Positions 25,783-35,008 are shown, counted from the first letter of the stretch. The stretch: 64,000 nucleotides of DNA from Myxococcales bacterium (GCA_029861865.1 JAOTYL010000002.1:558001-622000), one strand, 5' to 3'. Made by a program: numbers and translations. The notes: a model not told the origin generated them from the sequence alone.

Positions 25783-27129
25783 ATGACGGACAAGAGCAAA
25801 GCCAAGGAAACCGCGAAGATTAGGGAGCTGATCGAGGCCGTGAAACCACGGGGCTGGATTACCTATGACGAAGCTTCGGAAGTCATCGCCAAGATCGGCG
25901 CCACCCAAGGCACCGTCCGAAAGTTTCTTCGGCGCGTCGAGTCCGCAGGCATCGAAGTGACCGTCAAGCCCGGAAAGAACCGCAAGGCCGACCGTCGCCG
26001 AAACGGGAAGAACTCCGAGAAGACGAACGTGCTCAGCGCGGAGCCTGTTCAGACCTACTTGGATTGGATGGGCGCGGTCAGCCTTCTCACGCGAGAGGGC
26101 GAAGTCGAGCTCGCGCGACAGATCGAAAAAGGTCGCCAGGTCATCTACCACGCGATCGTCGATCACAAGCTGCACGCGAACGAGTTGGTCGAAGTTCGTC
26201 AGCGCGTTGCTGAGGGTGATCTTGCGATTCGTGAGGCAGCCATCGATTCGAGCTTCGAATCCGTCCTTTGTGCGCTCGACTCTTATGTCGAGTCACTCGA
26301 CGAAGGCGCGGCCTCTCGAAGGAAGGCGGAAGAAGACTCCGGTTTGTCAGCCGCCAAGCTGCGAAAATTGCAGGAAGTGGTGAGCGCTGCGACGGCCGAC
26401 GTCGAACGTGCCAAGTCCGAAATGGTCGAGGCGAATCTGCGCCTCGTGGTCGCGATCGCGAAGAAATACTTGAAGCGCGGACTCCCCTTCATGGATTTGA
26501 TCCAAGAGGGCAATATGGGGCTCATGCGGGCCATCGATAAGTTCGACTACCGTCGCGGCTACAAGCTCTCGACCTACGCGTCGTGGTGGATTCGGCAGTC
26601 GATGGCTCGAGCGACTACCGATCAAGCGCGCACCATCCGAATCCCTGTCCATGCCTGCGAGCTCTTGACCAAGGTGACCGGAATGACTCGCAAGCTGACC
26701 GGAGAGTTCGGCCGCGAACCGACTCCGGTGGAAATCGCGAAACGGATGAAGCTCCCGGCGGATCAGATCGCCAACCTCTTGATGATTTCCCGCGACACGG
26801 TGTCACTCGAGATGCCGGTCGGTAACGACGGCAACAGCGAGCTCCGAGATCTCATATCCGACGAAGAAGGCGGTACGCCCATGGACTCGGTGATCGACGA
26901 GGATCTCTCGATGACGGTACTTCGAGCTCTCGAAACGCTCAATCCGCGTGAGCAGCGCATCATCCGTATGCGATTCGGCATCGGGGAAAAAGAGTCGCAC
27001 ACCCTCGCCGAGATCGGCCGGGAGTTCGGCTTGAGCCGCGAACGCATCCGTCAGCTCCAAGCCCTGGCCCTGCGAAAGCTCCGCAACGTGCACGGCGAAG
27101 CGGCTCTAAAGCAGTTCGTAAGCGCCTAA
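25783..27129 (+). CDS. RpoD-like sigma-70 family sigma factor
   Basis: A 448-residue sigma factor. It has a short region-1.1-like N-terminus ([20 protein letters not shown]), region 1.2 ([20 protein letters not shown]), region 2 with the -10 recognition helix ([12 protein letters not shown]), region 3 and region 4.2 ([18 protein letters not shown]). All main regions are present, but the non-conserved insert between 1.2 and 2 is short, so the protein is smaller than typical primary sigma factors of proteobacteria. It may be a second RpoD paralogue (group 2) or a compact primary sigma; the window cannot decide. AGGGGAG precedes the ATG. Two palindromes upstream suggest control. Confidence 0.9.
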   Translation: MTDKSKAKETAKIRELIEAVKPRGWITYDEASEVIAKIGATQGTVRKFLRRVESAGIEVTVKPGKNRKADRRRNGKNSEKTNVLSAEPVQTYLDWMGAVSLLTREGEVELARQIEKGRQVIYHAIVDHKLHANELVEVRQRVAEGDLAIREAAIDSSFESVLCALDSYVESLDEGAASRRKAEEDSGLSAAKLRKLQEVVSAATADVERAKSEMVEANLRLVVAIAKKYLKRGLPFMDLIQEGNMGLMRAIDKFDYRRGYKLSTYASWWIRQSMARATTDQARTIRIPVHACELLTKVTGMTRKLTGEFGREPTPVEIAKRMKLPADQIANLLMISRDTVSLEMPVGNDGNSELRDLISDEEGGTPMDSVIDEDLSMTVLRALETLNPREQRIIRMRFGIGEKESHTLAEIGREFGLSRERIRQLQALALRKLRNVHGEAALKQFVSA

Positions 27130-27185
27130 GCCACCAGCGCCGACGCCTCTGGACGGTCAAGGCCTTCAGGCCCACATTAGTCGTC

Positions 27186-27956
27186 ATGGAGCTCCGCGAG
27201 CACGTCGCCGAGATCGAAGACCAGGGCTACACGATCGTCGAGAACGCTTTCGATACGGACCTCGCCGACGAGCTTGCGGAAGATCTTCTGAGGCTCGAAC
27301 GAGAGCTCGAGGTCACGCCCAACCGCAACGCGTTCGAAGGGCACAACACGATTCGGATCTACAATCTATTGGTGCACGGTCCACTGTACGAGCGGATCCC
27401 CATACACCCGATATTGCTGCCCATCGTAGAACGGGTGCTCGACGACGGATGCCTGATCTCCTCGCTATCGTCGATCAGTATCTTGCCGGGCGAACGCCCG
27501 CAGCCGATCCACGCGGATGATCAATTGCTCCCGATTGAAAAGCCTCATGTGCCGCTGGTTTGCAACTCGATGTGGGCGATCACCGACTTCACGGAAGACA
27601 ACGGCGCGACTCGTGTCATCCCTGGCTCACACAAACGCGACCACTCGCCTACCTTTGGGCAGACGTATGAAAGCCAGGGGGCCTGCATGAGAAAGGGCAG
27701 CATCATGATCTACAACGGGTCCATGTGGCACGGGGGTGGGGAAAACCGCACGGACGAGCGGCGCGTCGGAATCGCGATGAACTACTGCGCCGGCTTCATT
27801 CGCCAGCAAGAAAACCAACAGCTCGGCATCCCGCGAGACATCGCGAAGCGCTTCCCGAAACGCCTGCAGGAGCTCGTCGGCTACAGCGTCTACCGGATGC
27901 TCATCGGCCACATCGACCATGGACACCCAGCCCGAGTCCTCGACGATTCGGAGTAG
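27186..27956 (+). CDS. phytanoyl-CoA dioxygenase (PhyH) family protein
   Basis: A 256-residue Fe(II)/2-oxoglutarate dioxygenase. The iron triad is visible as His109-x-Asp111 (IHADD) and His182 (SMWHGGG), with an Arg at 192/193 for 2-oxoglutarate. The stretch DNGATRVIPGSHK is a PhyH-family hallmark. Members hydroxylate carboxylic acids, amino acids or natural products; the substrate here is unknown. It starts 56 bp after the sigma-factor gene and is followed by a short hexamer array. The downstream Gfo/Idh gene is convergent. Confidence 0.88.
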   Translation: MELREHVAEIEDQGYTIVENAFDTDLADELAEDLLRLERELEVTPNRNAFEGHNTIRIYNLLVHGPLYERIPIHPILLPIVERVLDDGCLISSLSSISILPGERPQPIHADDQLLPIEKPHVPLVCNSMWAITDFTEDNGATRVIPGSHKRDHSPTFGQTYESQGACMRKGSIMIYNGSMWHGGGENRTDERRVGIAMNYCAGFIRQQENQQLGIPRDIAKRFPKRLQELVGYSVYRMLIGHIDHGHPARVLDDSE

Positions 27957-27958
27957 TC

Positions 27959-27994
27959 GCTGACACTGGCACCAACACTGGGACTGGGACTGAA
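27959..27994 (+). repeat. hexamer array 6, six degenerate units
   Basis: CGCTGA, CACTGG, CACCAA, CACTGG, GACTGG and GACTGA lie back to back in phase, starting 2 bp after the PhyH stop and ending 2 bp before the convergent Gfo/Idh stop. Again the array fills the entire gap between two genes. Confidence 0.8.
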
Positions 27995-27996
27995 GT

Positions 27997-28980
27997 TTAC
28001 CTCGGCTGCATCCCGGCTGCTCGGTACACCGCGTCGATCACCCTCATCGTATGGACTGCATCCGCTGTCGTCGTCACGAAAGGCTTCCCGTCTACCACCG
28101 CGTCTCGAAATGCCTCGAGTTGATACTCGTAGGTCGGCTTCTTGGGGAACTTTTCTTTGACCCAGGTCCCACCCTTCTTGCGCCATTTGAATCGGTGGAA
28201 AAACTGCGGAGCGATCGGGTTGGTCGCCCGAATTTCGCCGTCCTCGAGCTCGACGTGCGCCGCTATCTTCGCGACCTTGGAGGACCAGAGCGAGCAATGC
28301 ACTCTTCCCTCCGCGCCGCTTGGAAAGCGCACTTCCGCGCTCATCGCTCGGTCGACGCCTTCGGAGGCGAGCTTGGCCCTCGCTGACAGGACGTCCGGCT
28401 CCTCTCCGGCGATCGTGCGCGCCAGATGGATCGCGTAGCAGCCGGTGTCCATCGTCGCGCCACCGGCCAAATCGAGGCGATACCGGATGTCATTGGGAAA
28501 CGGAAGTGGGATGCACATCCAGGTCTCGACGAAGCGCAGGGCCCCGAGCTCGCCCGAGGCCACCAGGTCACGAAGTCGCTCCGCAAGAGGATGATAGCGA
28601 TAGTGAAACGCCTCCATCACGATTCGGTCGCTCGCCTGCGCCGCTTCGTGAACCTTCTGCGCCTCAGGTGCGTTGGAGGCAAAAGGCTTTTCGCAGAGGA
28701 CGTGCTTACCCGCATCGAGGGCGCGAAGGGTCCACTCCGCGTGCAAGCCGTTCGGCAGTGGATTGTAGATCGCCTCGACGTCGGGATCCGCAAGCAGCGC
28801 ATCGTAGTCGGCATGAACCTTCTCGATCCGGTGTTTGCGAGCAAACTTCTGGGCGCGCGATCGATCTCGCGCCGCCACTGCCGTGACCGACACACCGGTG
28901 GTCTTGTGGGACGGTCGAACCAACGCCATCGGAGTGATCGTCGCTGCCCCAAGCGTACCGATCCGAAGGCTCGCAGTCAC
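27997..28980 (-). CDS. Gfo/Idh/MocA-family NAD(P)-dependent oxidoreductase
   Basis: A 327-residue enzyme. The N-terminal Rossmann fold begins LRIGTLGAATITP, followed by YNPLPNGLHAEW and CEKPFA (the conserved Lys of the EKP motif). The C-terminal domain carries MDTGCYAIHLAR with its active-site histidine. Such proteins oxidise or reduce sugars and cyclitols, or cleave dihydrodiols. GTG 28980 overlaps the stop of the PHA-system gene (GTGA), so the two are translationally coupled. Nothing nearby names the substrate. Confidence 0.88.
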   Translation of the reverse strand: MTASLRIGTLGAATITPMALVRPSHKTTGVSVTAVAARDRSRAQKFARKHRIEKVHADYDALLADPDVEAIYNPLPNGLHAEWTLRALDAGKHVLCEKPFASNAPEAQKVHEAAQASDRIVMEAFHYRYHPLAERLRDLVASGELGALRFVETWMCIPLPFPNDIRYRLDLAGGATMDTGCYAIHLARTIAGEEPDVLSARAKLASEGVDRAMSAEVRFPSGAEGRVHCSLWSSKVAKIAAHVELEDGEIRATNPIAPQFFHRFKWRKKGGTWVKEKFPKKPTYEYQLEAFRDAVVDGKPFVTTTADAVHTMRVIDAVYRAAGMQPR

Positions 28981-29297
28981 GCGTCGAGCTCCCCGTTCTT
29001 TGCTTTCTCGATCCACTTGGTCATGGTCTTATGAACGACCTCGAGAGCCATCCGCTTGAAAGGGCGCAACAAAATAGGCACCTTCGTCATGTCGATGACG
29101 ACTTGCCCCGGCCGCATGTCCACGGTCGCGGCGACATCGACGCCTTTGACGTGGAATGTGATCTCCGCGTGGTCATCGCCGGACCAAGTGGTCTGCGCGT
29201 TGTACTTTGCCCACTTCTTCGTGTAGTGGTCGGCCGCTTTTTGCGCAGCCTTCTTTGCGAGCTCTGGGCTCAAATCGTGGTCGATCGTGTACTCCAT
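28977..29297 (-). CDS. polyhydroxyalkanoic acid system family protein
   Basis: A 106-residue protein starting MEYTIDHDL, chosen at ATG 29297 because the upstream part of the frame overlaps the preceding ATPase gene. The pattern (HDLSPELAKKAA near the start, then WSGDDHAEITFHVKGVD and RPFKRMALEVVHKTMTKW) matches the PHA_gran_rgn family. Members are small proteins linked to polyhydroxyalkanoate granules by context; biochemical role unclear. No PHA synthase is in the window. It sits between an ArsA-type ATPase and the Gfo/Idh gene in one leftward operon. Confidence 0.72.
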   Translation of the reverse strand: MEYTIDHDLSPELAKKAAQKAADHYTKKWAKYNAQTTWSGDDHAEITFHVKGVDVAATVDMRPGQVVIDMTKVPILLRPFKRMALEVVHKTMTKWIEKAKNGELDA

Positions 29298-29335
29298 ACG
29301 CCGGCCGGAGGATTGCACGAACTGGTGGGGACGCG

Positions 29336-30415
29336 CTATGCGAGAGGTCCAATCGCGCGTCCGGCCGAGATCCAGGCGAAAAGCGCCGACCGGTTTCCGA
29401 GGGGCCTCGAGGTTTCGGGAAGGATCCAGGCGCCACGGCTCTGCTCCTGACAAAACGCCTCGATGGCGGCGCGCTTCCGGGCCTGCTCGTTCGCGAACCA
29501 AGCACGCATCCTTGCGAGCGTTGGGGCATGCACGGCGAGGACTGGCGGATAGTTGTCGCTGCGCATGTCGCCAACCTCCACTCCTGAAACGAACGCACGG
29601 TTGAAGACGATAAGACCGAGCGCAAAGCCACGATGAGAAACCTCAGCGGCCACGGATCGCGCCGCCTCCACGCCTACCGAGTCGGCCGAAGAAACCAGTA
29701 TGAACTCGGTCTCGGAGGACCGCATCGTATCGCGCACGTCTCTCGCTCGCTCCGAAAAGCCTTCGCGCAGGAACGCCATTTCGACGAGGAAGTCCGTCAA
29801 GGCGGCGACGAGGGACTCGCCAGCAATTGCCGTGAGCAGGCGCCGCGTGAGAGCCCCACCCCGCAACCGAATAGATCCATCGACGGGTTGCAGAAACCAA
29901 CGCACCACCCGCTGGTCTAGGAACCGCACGAGCCTAGCCGGCGCTTCGAGGATCTCGATCGCACTTTGGGCCGGGGGGGTGTCGACGATGACCAGGTCGT
30001 ATCGAGGATCATGAACGGCCTCGTAGACGCGTTCCATGGCGGCATAGGCGTGCGAGCGTGCCAACGTGGTGGAGAACGCCTGATAGATCTTGTTGTCGAG
30101 AACGCGTTGTGCTCGCGCCTCGTTTTGTGCGGCGCGCCGTATGATCGCATCTGCGCTGGCCTTCGTCTCGAGCATGGCAGCATGAAGCTCACCCCCCTCG
30201 GCGCTCTCCGGTAAGGAGATGGTGGAAGGCTCGTCATGGAGGCCATACATACCTAGTGCGTCTGCCAACCGCTTTGCGGGATCGGCGGTCAACACCAGCA
30301 CCGAGCGTCCACCAAGCGCCTCCCGTACCCCGAGAGCGGACGCAAAGGTCGTCTTCCCGACCCCGCCTACGCCGACGCAAAACACGAGCTTGCAATCTTC
30401 GCGAAGCCTGGTCAT
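29336..30415 (-). CDS. ArsA/GET3-like ATPase (second of pair)
   Basis: A 359-residue P-loop ATPase with the ArsA/GET3 deviant Walker A GVGGVGKTTFASALG near the N-terminus, a TADPAKRLADALG segment (switch region) and VDTPPAQSAIE (Walker B/A-prime region). The two-cysteine metalloid site of arsenite pumps is not seen, so arsenite transport is unlikely. Pairs of such ATPases are known in actinobacteria and myxobacteria without clear function. Its ATG overlaps the stop of its partner (ATGA), suggesting a heterodimer. Confidence 0.85.
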   Translation of the reverse strand: MTRLREDCKLVFCVGVGGVGKTTFASALGVREALGGRSVLVLTADPAKRLADALGMYGLHDEPSTISLPESAEGGELHAAMLETKASADAIIRRAAQNEARAQRVLDNKIYQAFSTTLARSHAYAAMERVYEAVHDPRYDLVIVDTPPAQSAIEILEAPARLVRFLDQRVVRWFLQPVDGSIRLRGGALTRRLLTAIAGESLVAALTDFLVEMAFLREGFSERARDVRDTMRSSETEFILVSSADSVGVEAARSVAAEVSHRGFALGLIVFNRAFVSGVEVGDMRSDNYPPVLAVHAPTLARMRAWFANEQARKRAAIEAFCQEQSRGAWILPETSRPLGNRSALFAWISAGRAIGPLA

Positions 30416-31338
30416 GAAGCCACCGTTGGTCCAAGCCGCGCACAGATAGACTGAACGATCCGAATTCTACTGTCGTCCTGCGCCTCGAGAACGATGGTTG
30501 GCAGATCGATGTCGTGCCGCAGCCCCCGGATGCACTTCTCCGCGTTTTCTCGTCGCATCAACATGTGCTCCGCCAACAAGAGACTTGGCCTGAACGGATC
30601 GTCGATGCTCGCGGTGTCGAGAAAGTCTCGAATCGATCGTCGTCCGGCATCATCGAGCCAAGCAGGGGGAACGCGATTGATGAAGAGGTGACCGAGGTGG
30701 ATTCCATCTCGCCTGCGCAGATCGCGGTAGAGTTCGATCGTCTCTCGAACCGCGAGCGGCTCGGGAACCGTGACGATGTGGACCGCGCAACGCTGCGCGT
30801 CGTGGAGCAGCCGAGTGGCGTTGTCCAGAACCTGGCGAAGTGGACCGTCCTCGAGGAAAACGTTCAAGACATCGGGGAGATCGAGAAACATCGAGGCATG
30901 CCCGGTCGACTCGAGGTCGACCAAGACCGGTCCCCACGTTTCATTGGCATCGAGCTGCGCAATTCGGTGGAGTGTGACGAGCTCGTCGACCCCGGGCGCG
31001 GCCATGAAGAGACGCCGAAGGGAGTTGTTTTTTGCGACGAGCTTTGCGACCGGTTGCAGCTTGAGCCTGGAGGTGAGGTAGTCGATAAGCGCGGGCTCGA
31101 ACAGCACGCGTGTGGCGTGCACGCCTTCGGTAACCTCGACCGGCTCGTAGCCGACCACTGGCCCATTGAAGAGATGCGATGACGACGTATGGATCCCGAG
31201 CTCGACGATCAAAGGGCGTTGCCCTGCACCTGCAGCCCTCGTCGCCACGGCTGCGATGATGGTAGACTTGCCAACGCCGCCTTTACCGGTGAACAACTGC
31301 ACTGGCCGGGAGAGTGATTCCCTAATCGGCGCCTGCAC
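30412..31338 (-). CDS. ArsA/GET3-like ATPase (first of pair)
   Basis: A 308-residue P-loop ATPase: Walker A FTGKGGVGKSTIIAAVATRA near the N-terminus, VDLESTGHASMFLDLP in place of the usual D-x-A-P-T-G-H-T-L segment, and INRVPP later. It is shorter and more diverged than its partner encoded directly downstream. It starts at GTG 31338 after an AGGGG ribosome site. Only 25 bp separate it from the divergent UbiA start, so the two promoters must lie inside each other's coding regions or overlap. Confidence 0.83.
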   Translation of the reverse strand: MQAPIRESLSRPVQLFTGKGGVGKSTIIAAVATRAAGAGQRPLIVELGIHTSSSHLFNGPVVGYEPVEVTEGVHATRVLFEPALIDYLTSRLKLQPVAKLVAKNNSLRRLFMAAPGVDELVTLHRIAQLDANETWGPVLVDLESTGHASMFLDLPDVLNVFLEDGPLRQVLDNATRLLHDAQRCAVHIVTVPEPLAVRETIELYRDLRRRDGIHLGHLFINRVPPAWLDDAGRRSIRDFLDTASIDDPFRPSLLLAEHMLMRRENAEKCIRGLRHDIDLPTIVLEAQDDSRIRIVQSICARLGPTVAS

Positions 31339-31363
31339 GATTCACCCCTAGCAGGAAAGAATC

Positions 31364-32245
31364 GTGTTATCGAGGACTGTGACGAAAGCGAAGCATTGGG
31401 TGCAGGCTTCGAGACCGCTCGCACAGGTCAACATTGCCGTGCCTCTGGTTCTCGGACAAGTGGCGGCGTGGCACATCACGGGAACCTTTGACTGGTTCTG
31501 GTTCGTGGCCGCGTTGCTTTGGGGCATCCTGGATCATCTTTTCGTCGTATACGCAAATGACTACGCAGACCACGAGGCCGATACCGGGAATCGCACTCCA
31601 ATATCGGGCGGTTCGGGCGTCATTCCCGAGGGAAAGCTGAAGCCGGAGCAGCTGCGCCGCGCAGCCCAAGTGAGCGCGGTCCTGCTCGTGATCTGGTCGA
31701 GCGCCCTCGCATTCTTCGGACGACCTTGGACGCCGGCTTATGCGGTAATCGCGCTCGCATTGCTGTGGCTCTACAGTTTCCCCCCGGTTCGACTGAGCTA
31801 TCGAGGTGGTGGAGAAATCCTTCAGGGCCTCGGCATTGGGATCGGCCTTCCCTCTTTGGGCTACTACCTGCAGGCTGAAATCCTACTTGCGCCGATGTGG
31901 ATCATCTTGCCCACGACCGTGCTCGGCGTTTGCGGAAACATTCTGAGCGCATTGCCGGATGTCGAAGACGACCGGAACGCCGACAAGCGGACCTGGCCTG
32001 TTCGCTACGGAGTCACCTATGCTCGCCGCGCAGCCTCTGCCGGGATTGCATTTGCGGCGTTCGGAATCTTCTTGTGGACGCCACTCGTCCCCATCGGAAC
32101 CCGGGTGCTCATCGGCATCATGGCCTTCGTGCCCTTGTTGCTCGGAGCGCGCGCGCGGGATCCATTTCGTGCTGCCGCGTGGGCCAGCGGTGCGCTCAAC
32201 GTGCTGCTCGTCTCGTGGATCGTTGCGATGGTGCTTTCGGCCTAG
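31364..32245 (+). CDS. UbiA-family prenyltransferase (copy 1)
   Basis: A 293-residue integral membrane prenyltransferase with about eight or nine helices. The first Asp-rich motif is N65-D-Y-A-D69-x3-D73; the second reads DVEDDRNADKRT. FPPVRLSYRGGGE resembles the MenA/UbiA cytosolic loop. Such enzymes join a polyprenyl diphosphate to an aromatic or other acceptor. GTG 31364 has AGGAAAG upstream. It resembles the second UbiA gene at 33 kb, and its stop codon shares CTAG with the convergent unknown gene. The aromatic substrate cannot be told. Confidence 0.9.
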   Translation: MLSRTVTKAKHWVQASRPLAQVNIAVPLVLGQVAAWHITGTFDWFWFVAALLWGILDHLFVVYANDYADHEADTGNRTPISGGSGVIPEGKLKPEQLRRAAQVSAVLLVIWSSALAFFGRPWTPAYAVIALALLWLYSFPPVRLSYRGGGEILQGLGIGIGLPSLGYYLQAEILLAPMWIILPTTVLGVCGNILSALPDVEDDRNADKRTWPVRYGVTYARRAASAGIAFAAFGIFLWTPLVPIGTRVLIGIMAFVPLLLGARARDPFRAAAWASGALNVLLVSWIVAMVLSA

Positions 32246-32973
32246 TCGCCGAGCCTCAGCGCCTTGGCTCGTGCCTCGCGTAGGGCGTCGAAATCGCGGC
32301 TCCAGTCGGGCGCTGCATCGATTCGCCAAGCCTGCACGGGTACGAGACCTCGTGCGGAGAGATCTCGATAGAGAACGAGCTCGTCCTCGGGCTCCCGGGA
32401 GAAGGAAAAGGGATTTCGTGCAACACCGTCTCCGAGGCGGGGATACCATGTGTCGTCGGCCTCGATCAGATCGAGAATGTCTCGACCTCGACTCTCCGAC
32501 TGGCTCAGGAAGCTCATCCCAAACGGATCGACTCCAACGCGATTCGAGGGGTCGCGCCGCACCCACCGTGCCCAGTCGAATCCGTACATGAAATCGTGCA
32601 CGTATCGGAATCGAATCTTGGATTGCTGGCCGTAGAGCCGCATCAAGCCGACCGTCATTAGGCTGCTCCGCTCGATGGACCCCGTGTAGTCTGTGGACGC
32701 GGAAGCTTGCTCGTGAACCGAGGCGAGATAGCGATCGAAATCCCAGAAGAGGTTCTCCGGGAAGTTGTCGAGCTGAGCCGTGGCCACTTCGACGGCTGCG
32801 GCAGCCAAGTGCTCGACCTCGGGAGGCCCCGCAAGCGAGGCGACCAGCTCCCGGAGGGGAGTCGCAGCGGGGCGACAGGGGTCGAGAGTCAACGCTCCCC
32901 AGGTCGTCGCATCGATGCGGGCTTGCACCGCGTCCAGGGTTGCAACTCGACTCTCTATCGCCCGGGCACTCAT
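32242..32973 (-). CDS. unrecognised protein, last gene of the UbiA/CNNM operon
   Basis: A 243-residue protein that I do not recognise. It is soluble-looking, with no signal peptide or membrane segment. It is rich in Trp and Tyr in the middle (FWDFDRYL, RYVHDFMYGFDWARWVRR) and has an Arg-rich helical C-terminus. The start is well supported: its ATG shares one base with the stop codon of the upstream UbiA gene (TGATG). Tight coupling with a prenyltransferase suggests a role in the same pathway; nothing more can be said from the sequence. Confidence 0.8.
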   Translation of the reverse strand: MSARAIESRVATLDAVQARIDATTWGALTLDPCRPAATPLRELVASLAGPPEVEHLAAAAVEVATAQLDNFPENLFWDFDRYLASVHEQASASTDYTGSIERSSLMTVGLMRLYGQQSKIRFRYVHDFMYGFDWARWVRRDPSNRVGVDPFGMSFLSQSESRGRDILDLIEADDTWYPRLGDGVARNPFSFSREPEDELVLYRDLSARGLVPVQAWRIDAAPDWSRDFDALREARAKALRLGD

Positions 32974-33929
32974 CAGAGAATCATGTCGACCCACAACAGA
33001 AGGGCCACCGCCATCGTACTATGCCAAATAGCTTTGTGAAGGGAGTGTTTGTATCGCCCCTGCGCCTCGAACGCATTGGTGACGGCTTGTGCACTGACGC
33101 GCTGCATCGCAATGAACCGCCATCCTAGAATCGCGACGGCCGGAACCACAACCCAAAACGGCACTGCCGCAGGCGCCACGACCGCGCCGACACACCAACA
33201 TACAGCGCCCAAAAGCACGCAAACCTCAGTCGATCGCCGAGCGACCCGATTGCCAAACACCGAAGCAAACGTGCGCTTTCCGCCCTGGCGATCGCTCTGC
33301 TCGTCGGACAGCCCGCTGGCTATCCCGCTCCCGAAGCTTAGAAACGCGAATCCGATGACCCAGGACCACACCTGTGGGGCGATGAGCCCTGCCTGCAAGT
33401 ATACGTTGTAGATCGGCAGCGCGACGCCAACACCGAGCATCTCGAGGAGCTCGCCTCCGCCACGATAGTTGAGTCGAATGGGGGGCAACGTGTAAGCCGC
33501 AAACAACGCCATGCAGCCTACGCCCGCTTCGAGCGCCCACCGTCGACCCAGCACGACCTCGCTCCCAATCGTGACCAACACAGTCGCTACGCCGAAGACG
33601 ACGCCCGCTGCCCCGACGGCCCTCACGCTGAGGATCTGATCGGGGATCGTTTTCGGCGAGCAGCCGTCGGGGAACATCGCGCGCTTGATCGTATCGACTT
33701 GGCGGTCGCCCCAATCGTTGAGAAGCACGATGAAGCCGAGCCCAGCCAGCGTGAACCCCAGCCCCCAAACGACCGCAATGACATCGAGCGCACCGACCGA
33801 TACTGCGCCGAGCACCTGACCAAAGAGCGTCGGAACCAAGAGCTTGGGCCAACTGTCGGGCTTCAGCGCATAGATCCATCGATCGAGGCCCGAGGAGGGA
33901 AGACTGCGATTGGTCAGCGAGGCCTTCAC
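32973..33929 (-). CDS. UbiA-family prenyltransferase (copy 2)
   Basis: A 318-residue membrane prenyltransferase. The Asp-rich motifs are N71-D-W-G-D75-x3-D79 and DEQSDRQGGKRT. It shares the loop PPIRLNYRGGGELLEMLGVG with copy 1, pointing to paralogues. GTG 33929 overlaps the CNNM stop (GTGA) and its own stop overlaps the next ATG. A UbiA enzyme inside an operon with a membrane CBS protein and a FemAB-like transferase does not match a standard menaquinone or ubiquinone locus. Confidence 0.9.
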   Translation of the reverse strand: MKASLTNRSLPSSGLDRWIYALKPDSWPKLLVPTLFGQVLGAVSVGALDVIAVVWGLGFTLAGLGFIVLLNDWGDRQVDTIKRAMFPDGCSPKTIPDQILSVRAVGAAGVVFGVATVLVTIGSEVVLGRRWALEAGVGCMALFAAYTLPPIRLNYRGGGELLEMLGVGVALPIYNVYLQAGLIAPQVWSWVIGFAFLSFGSGIASGLSDEQSDRQGGKRTFASVFGNRVARRSTEVCVLLGAVCWCVGAVVAPAAVPFWVVVPAVAILGWRFIAMQRVSAQAVTNAFEAQGRYKHSLHKAIWHSTMAVALLLWVDMIL

Positions 33930-35008
33930 GACTCTGTCGCCGGGTCTCCGGGACCGGCTGGTTCGGGCAGGTTGTTGACGATGTGCTTGGTGCGAGCCTC
34001 CCACTTCGAACGTGCCATCGCTCGCATGTCTTGAACGGAGTCCATTTCGTCGACGATTTCGAGACCGATGAGGGTTTCGAGGACGTCTTCCATGGTTACG
34101 ACACCGTCCACACCGCCGTATTCATCGACCACGACCGCAATGTGCTCTCGTCGATCCAACAGGCGCTCGAACAAGGACGGCAAAGGTAGGGTGTCTGGGA
34201 CCATCAACGCCTCACGTGCGAAACTGTTCACTGCAACATCGAGCTCGTTGCGCGCCGCCTGAATCAACAAGTGGTCTTTGAGGATGTAACCAGTCACTTG
34301 ATCAGGGGTTCCCTTCCAAATCGGAATTCGAGAAAAAATCATAGAGCCCCGTTCGGAAACGGCATCCCGGACGCTCGTATTCTCTTCGAGCGAGAACATC
34401 ACGGTTCGTGGGGTCATGATGTCCCGGGTTCGCAGCGACCCAAAATGGAAAAGATTCCAGAGAATTCGCATTTCGGACTCGTCAAATACTCCCTGCTGGG
34501 CGCCCACACGGGCAAGCGCCGCGAACTCTTCTCGCGACAGCTTCTCCGAACCTCGGCGACGTTTGATGACGCTGGTGATCACCTGGGAAAGCCACACCAG
34601 AGGCGACAAGACCACTATCAACGCGGGCAGAAATCGACTCATGAAACCGGTGAGCCGGCGCCAGTACACCGCCCCGAGCGTTTTTGGGATGATCTCGGAG
34701 AGAAATAAGATCAGCAGGGTCAAGATCGCCGAGGTGATCGCCAAGACGTGAGAGCCCCAGAGACGTTGGGCTTCCGCACCGACGCCGACCGCACCTACGG
34801 TGTTCGCGATCGTGTTGAGGCTGAGAATCGCGGCGAGGGGTCGATCGATGTGCAACTTGAGCGCGCGAATGCGGGCCCCGACTTTGGGTCGGTCCTGCTC
34901 GAGCCGAGCGAGGTGCGCTGGCGTGACGCTGAGGAGCGCTGCCTCGAGAATGGAGCACAGAAAAGATACGCCAAGCGCAAGCGCGAGGTAGACGAAGAGG
35001 AGCGTCAT
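33926..35008 (-). CDS. CNNM/CBS-domain membrane protein (HlyC/CorC type)
   Basis: A 360-residue protein. An N-terminal CNNM (DUF21) domain holds three to four helices with SFLCSILEAALLSVTP and FLSEIIPKTLG; a CBS pair follows (RDIMTPRTVMFSLEE, then VVVDEYGGVDGVVTMEDVLE). The usual C-terminal CorC_HlyC domain is missing. Homologues take part in magnesium or cobalt efflux. ATG 35008 overlaps the upstream stop (ATGA). Location is the inner membrane. Confidence 0.92.
   Translation of the reverse strand: MTLLFVYLALALGVSFLCSILEAALLSVTPAHLARLEQDRPKVGARIRALKLHIDRPLAAILSLNTIANTVGAVGVGAEAQRLWGSHVLAITSAILTLLILFLSEIIPKTLGAVYWRRLTGFMSRFLPALIVVLSPLVWLSQVITSVIKRRRGSEKLSREEFAALARVGAQQGVFDESEMRILWNLFHFGSLRTRDIMTPRTVMFSLEENTSVRDAVSERGSMIFSRIPIWKGTPDQVTGYILKDHLLIQAARNELDVAVNSFAREALMVPDTLPLPSLFERLLDRREHIAVVVDEYGGVDGVVTMEDVLETLIGLEIVDEMDSVQDMRAMARSKWEARTKHIVNNLPEPAGPGDPATES

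Noticed and set aside
29336-31338. Arsenite efflux operon
   Set aside because: No arsB, arsR or arsC gene and no metalloid cysteines in the ATPases.
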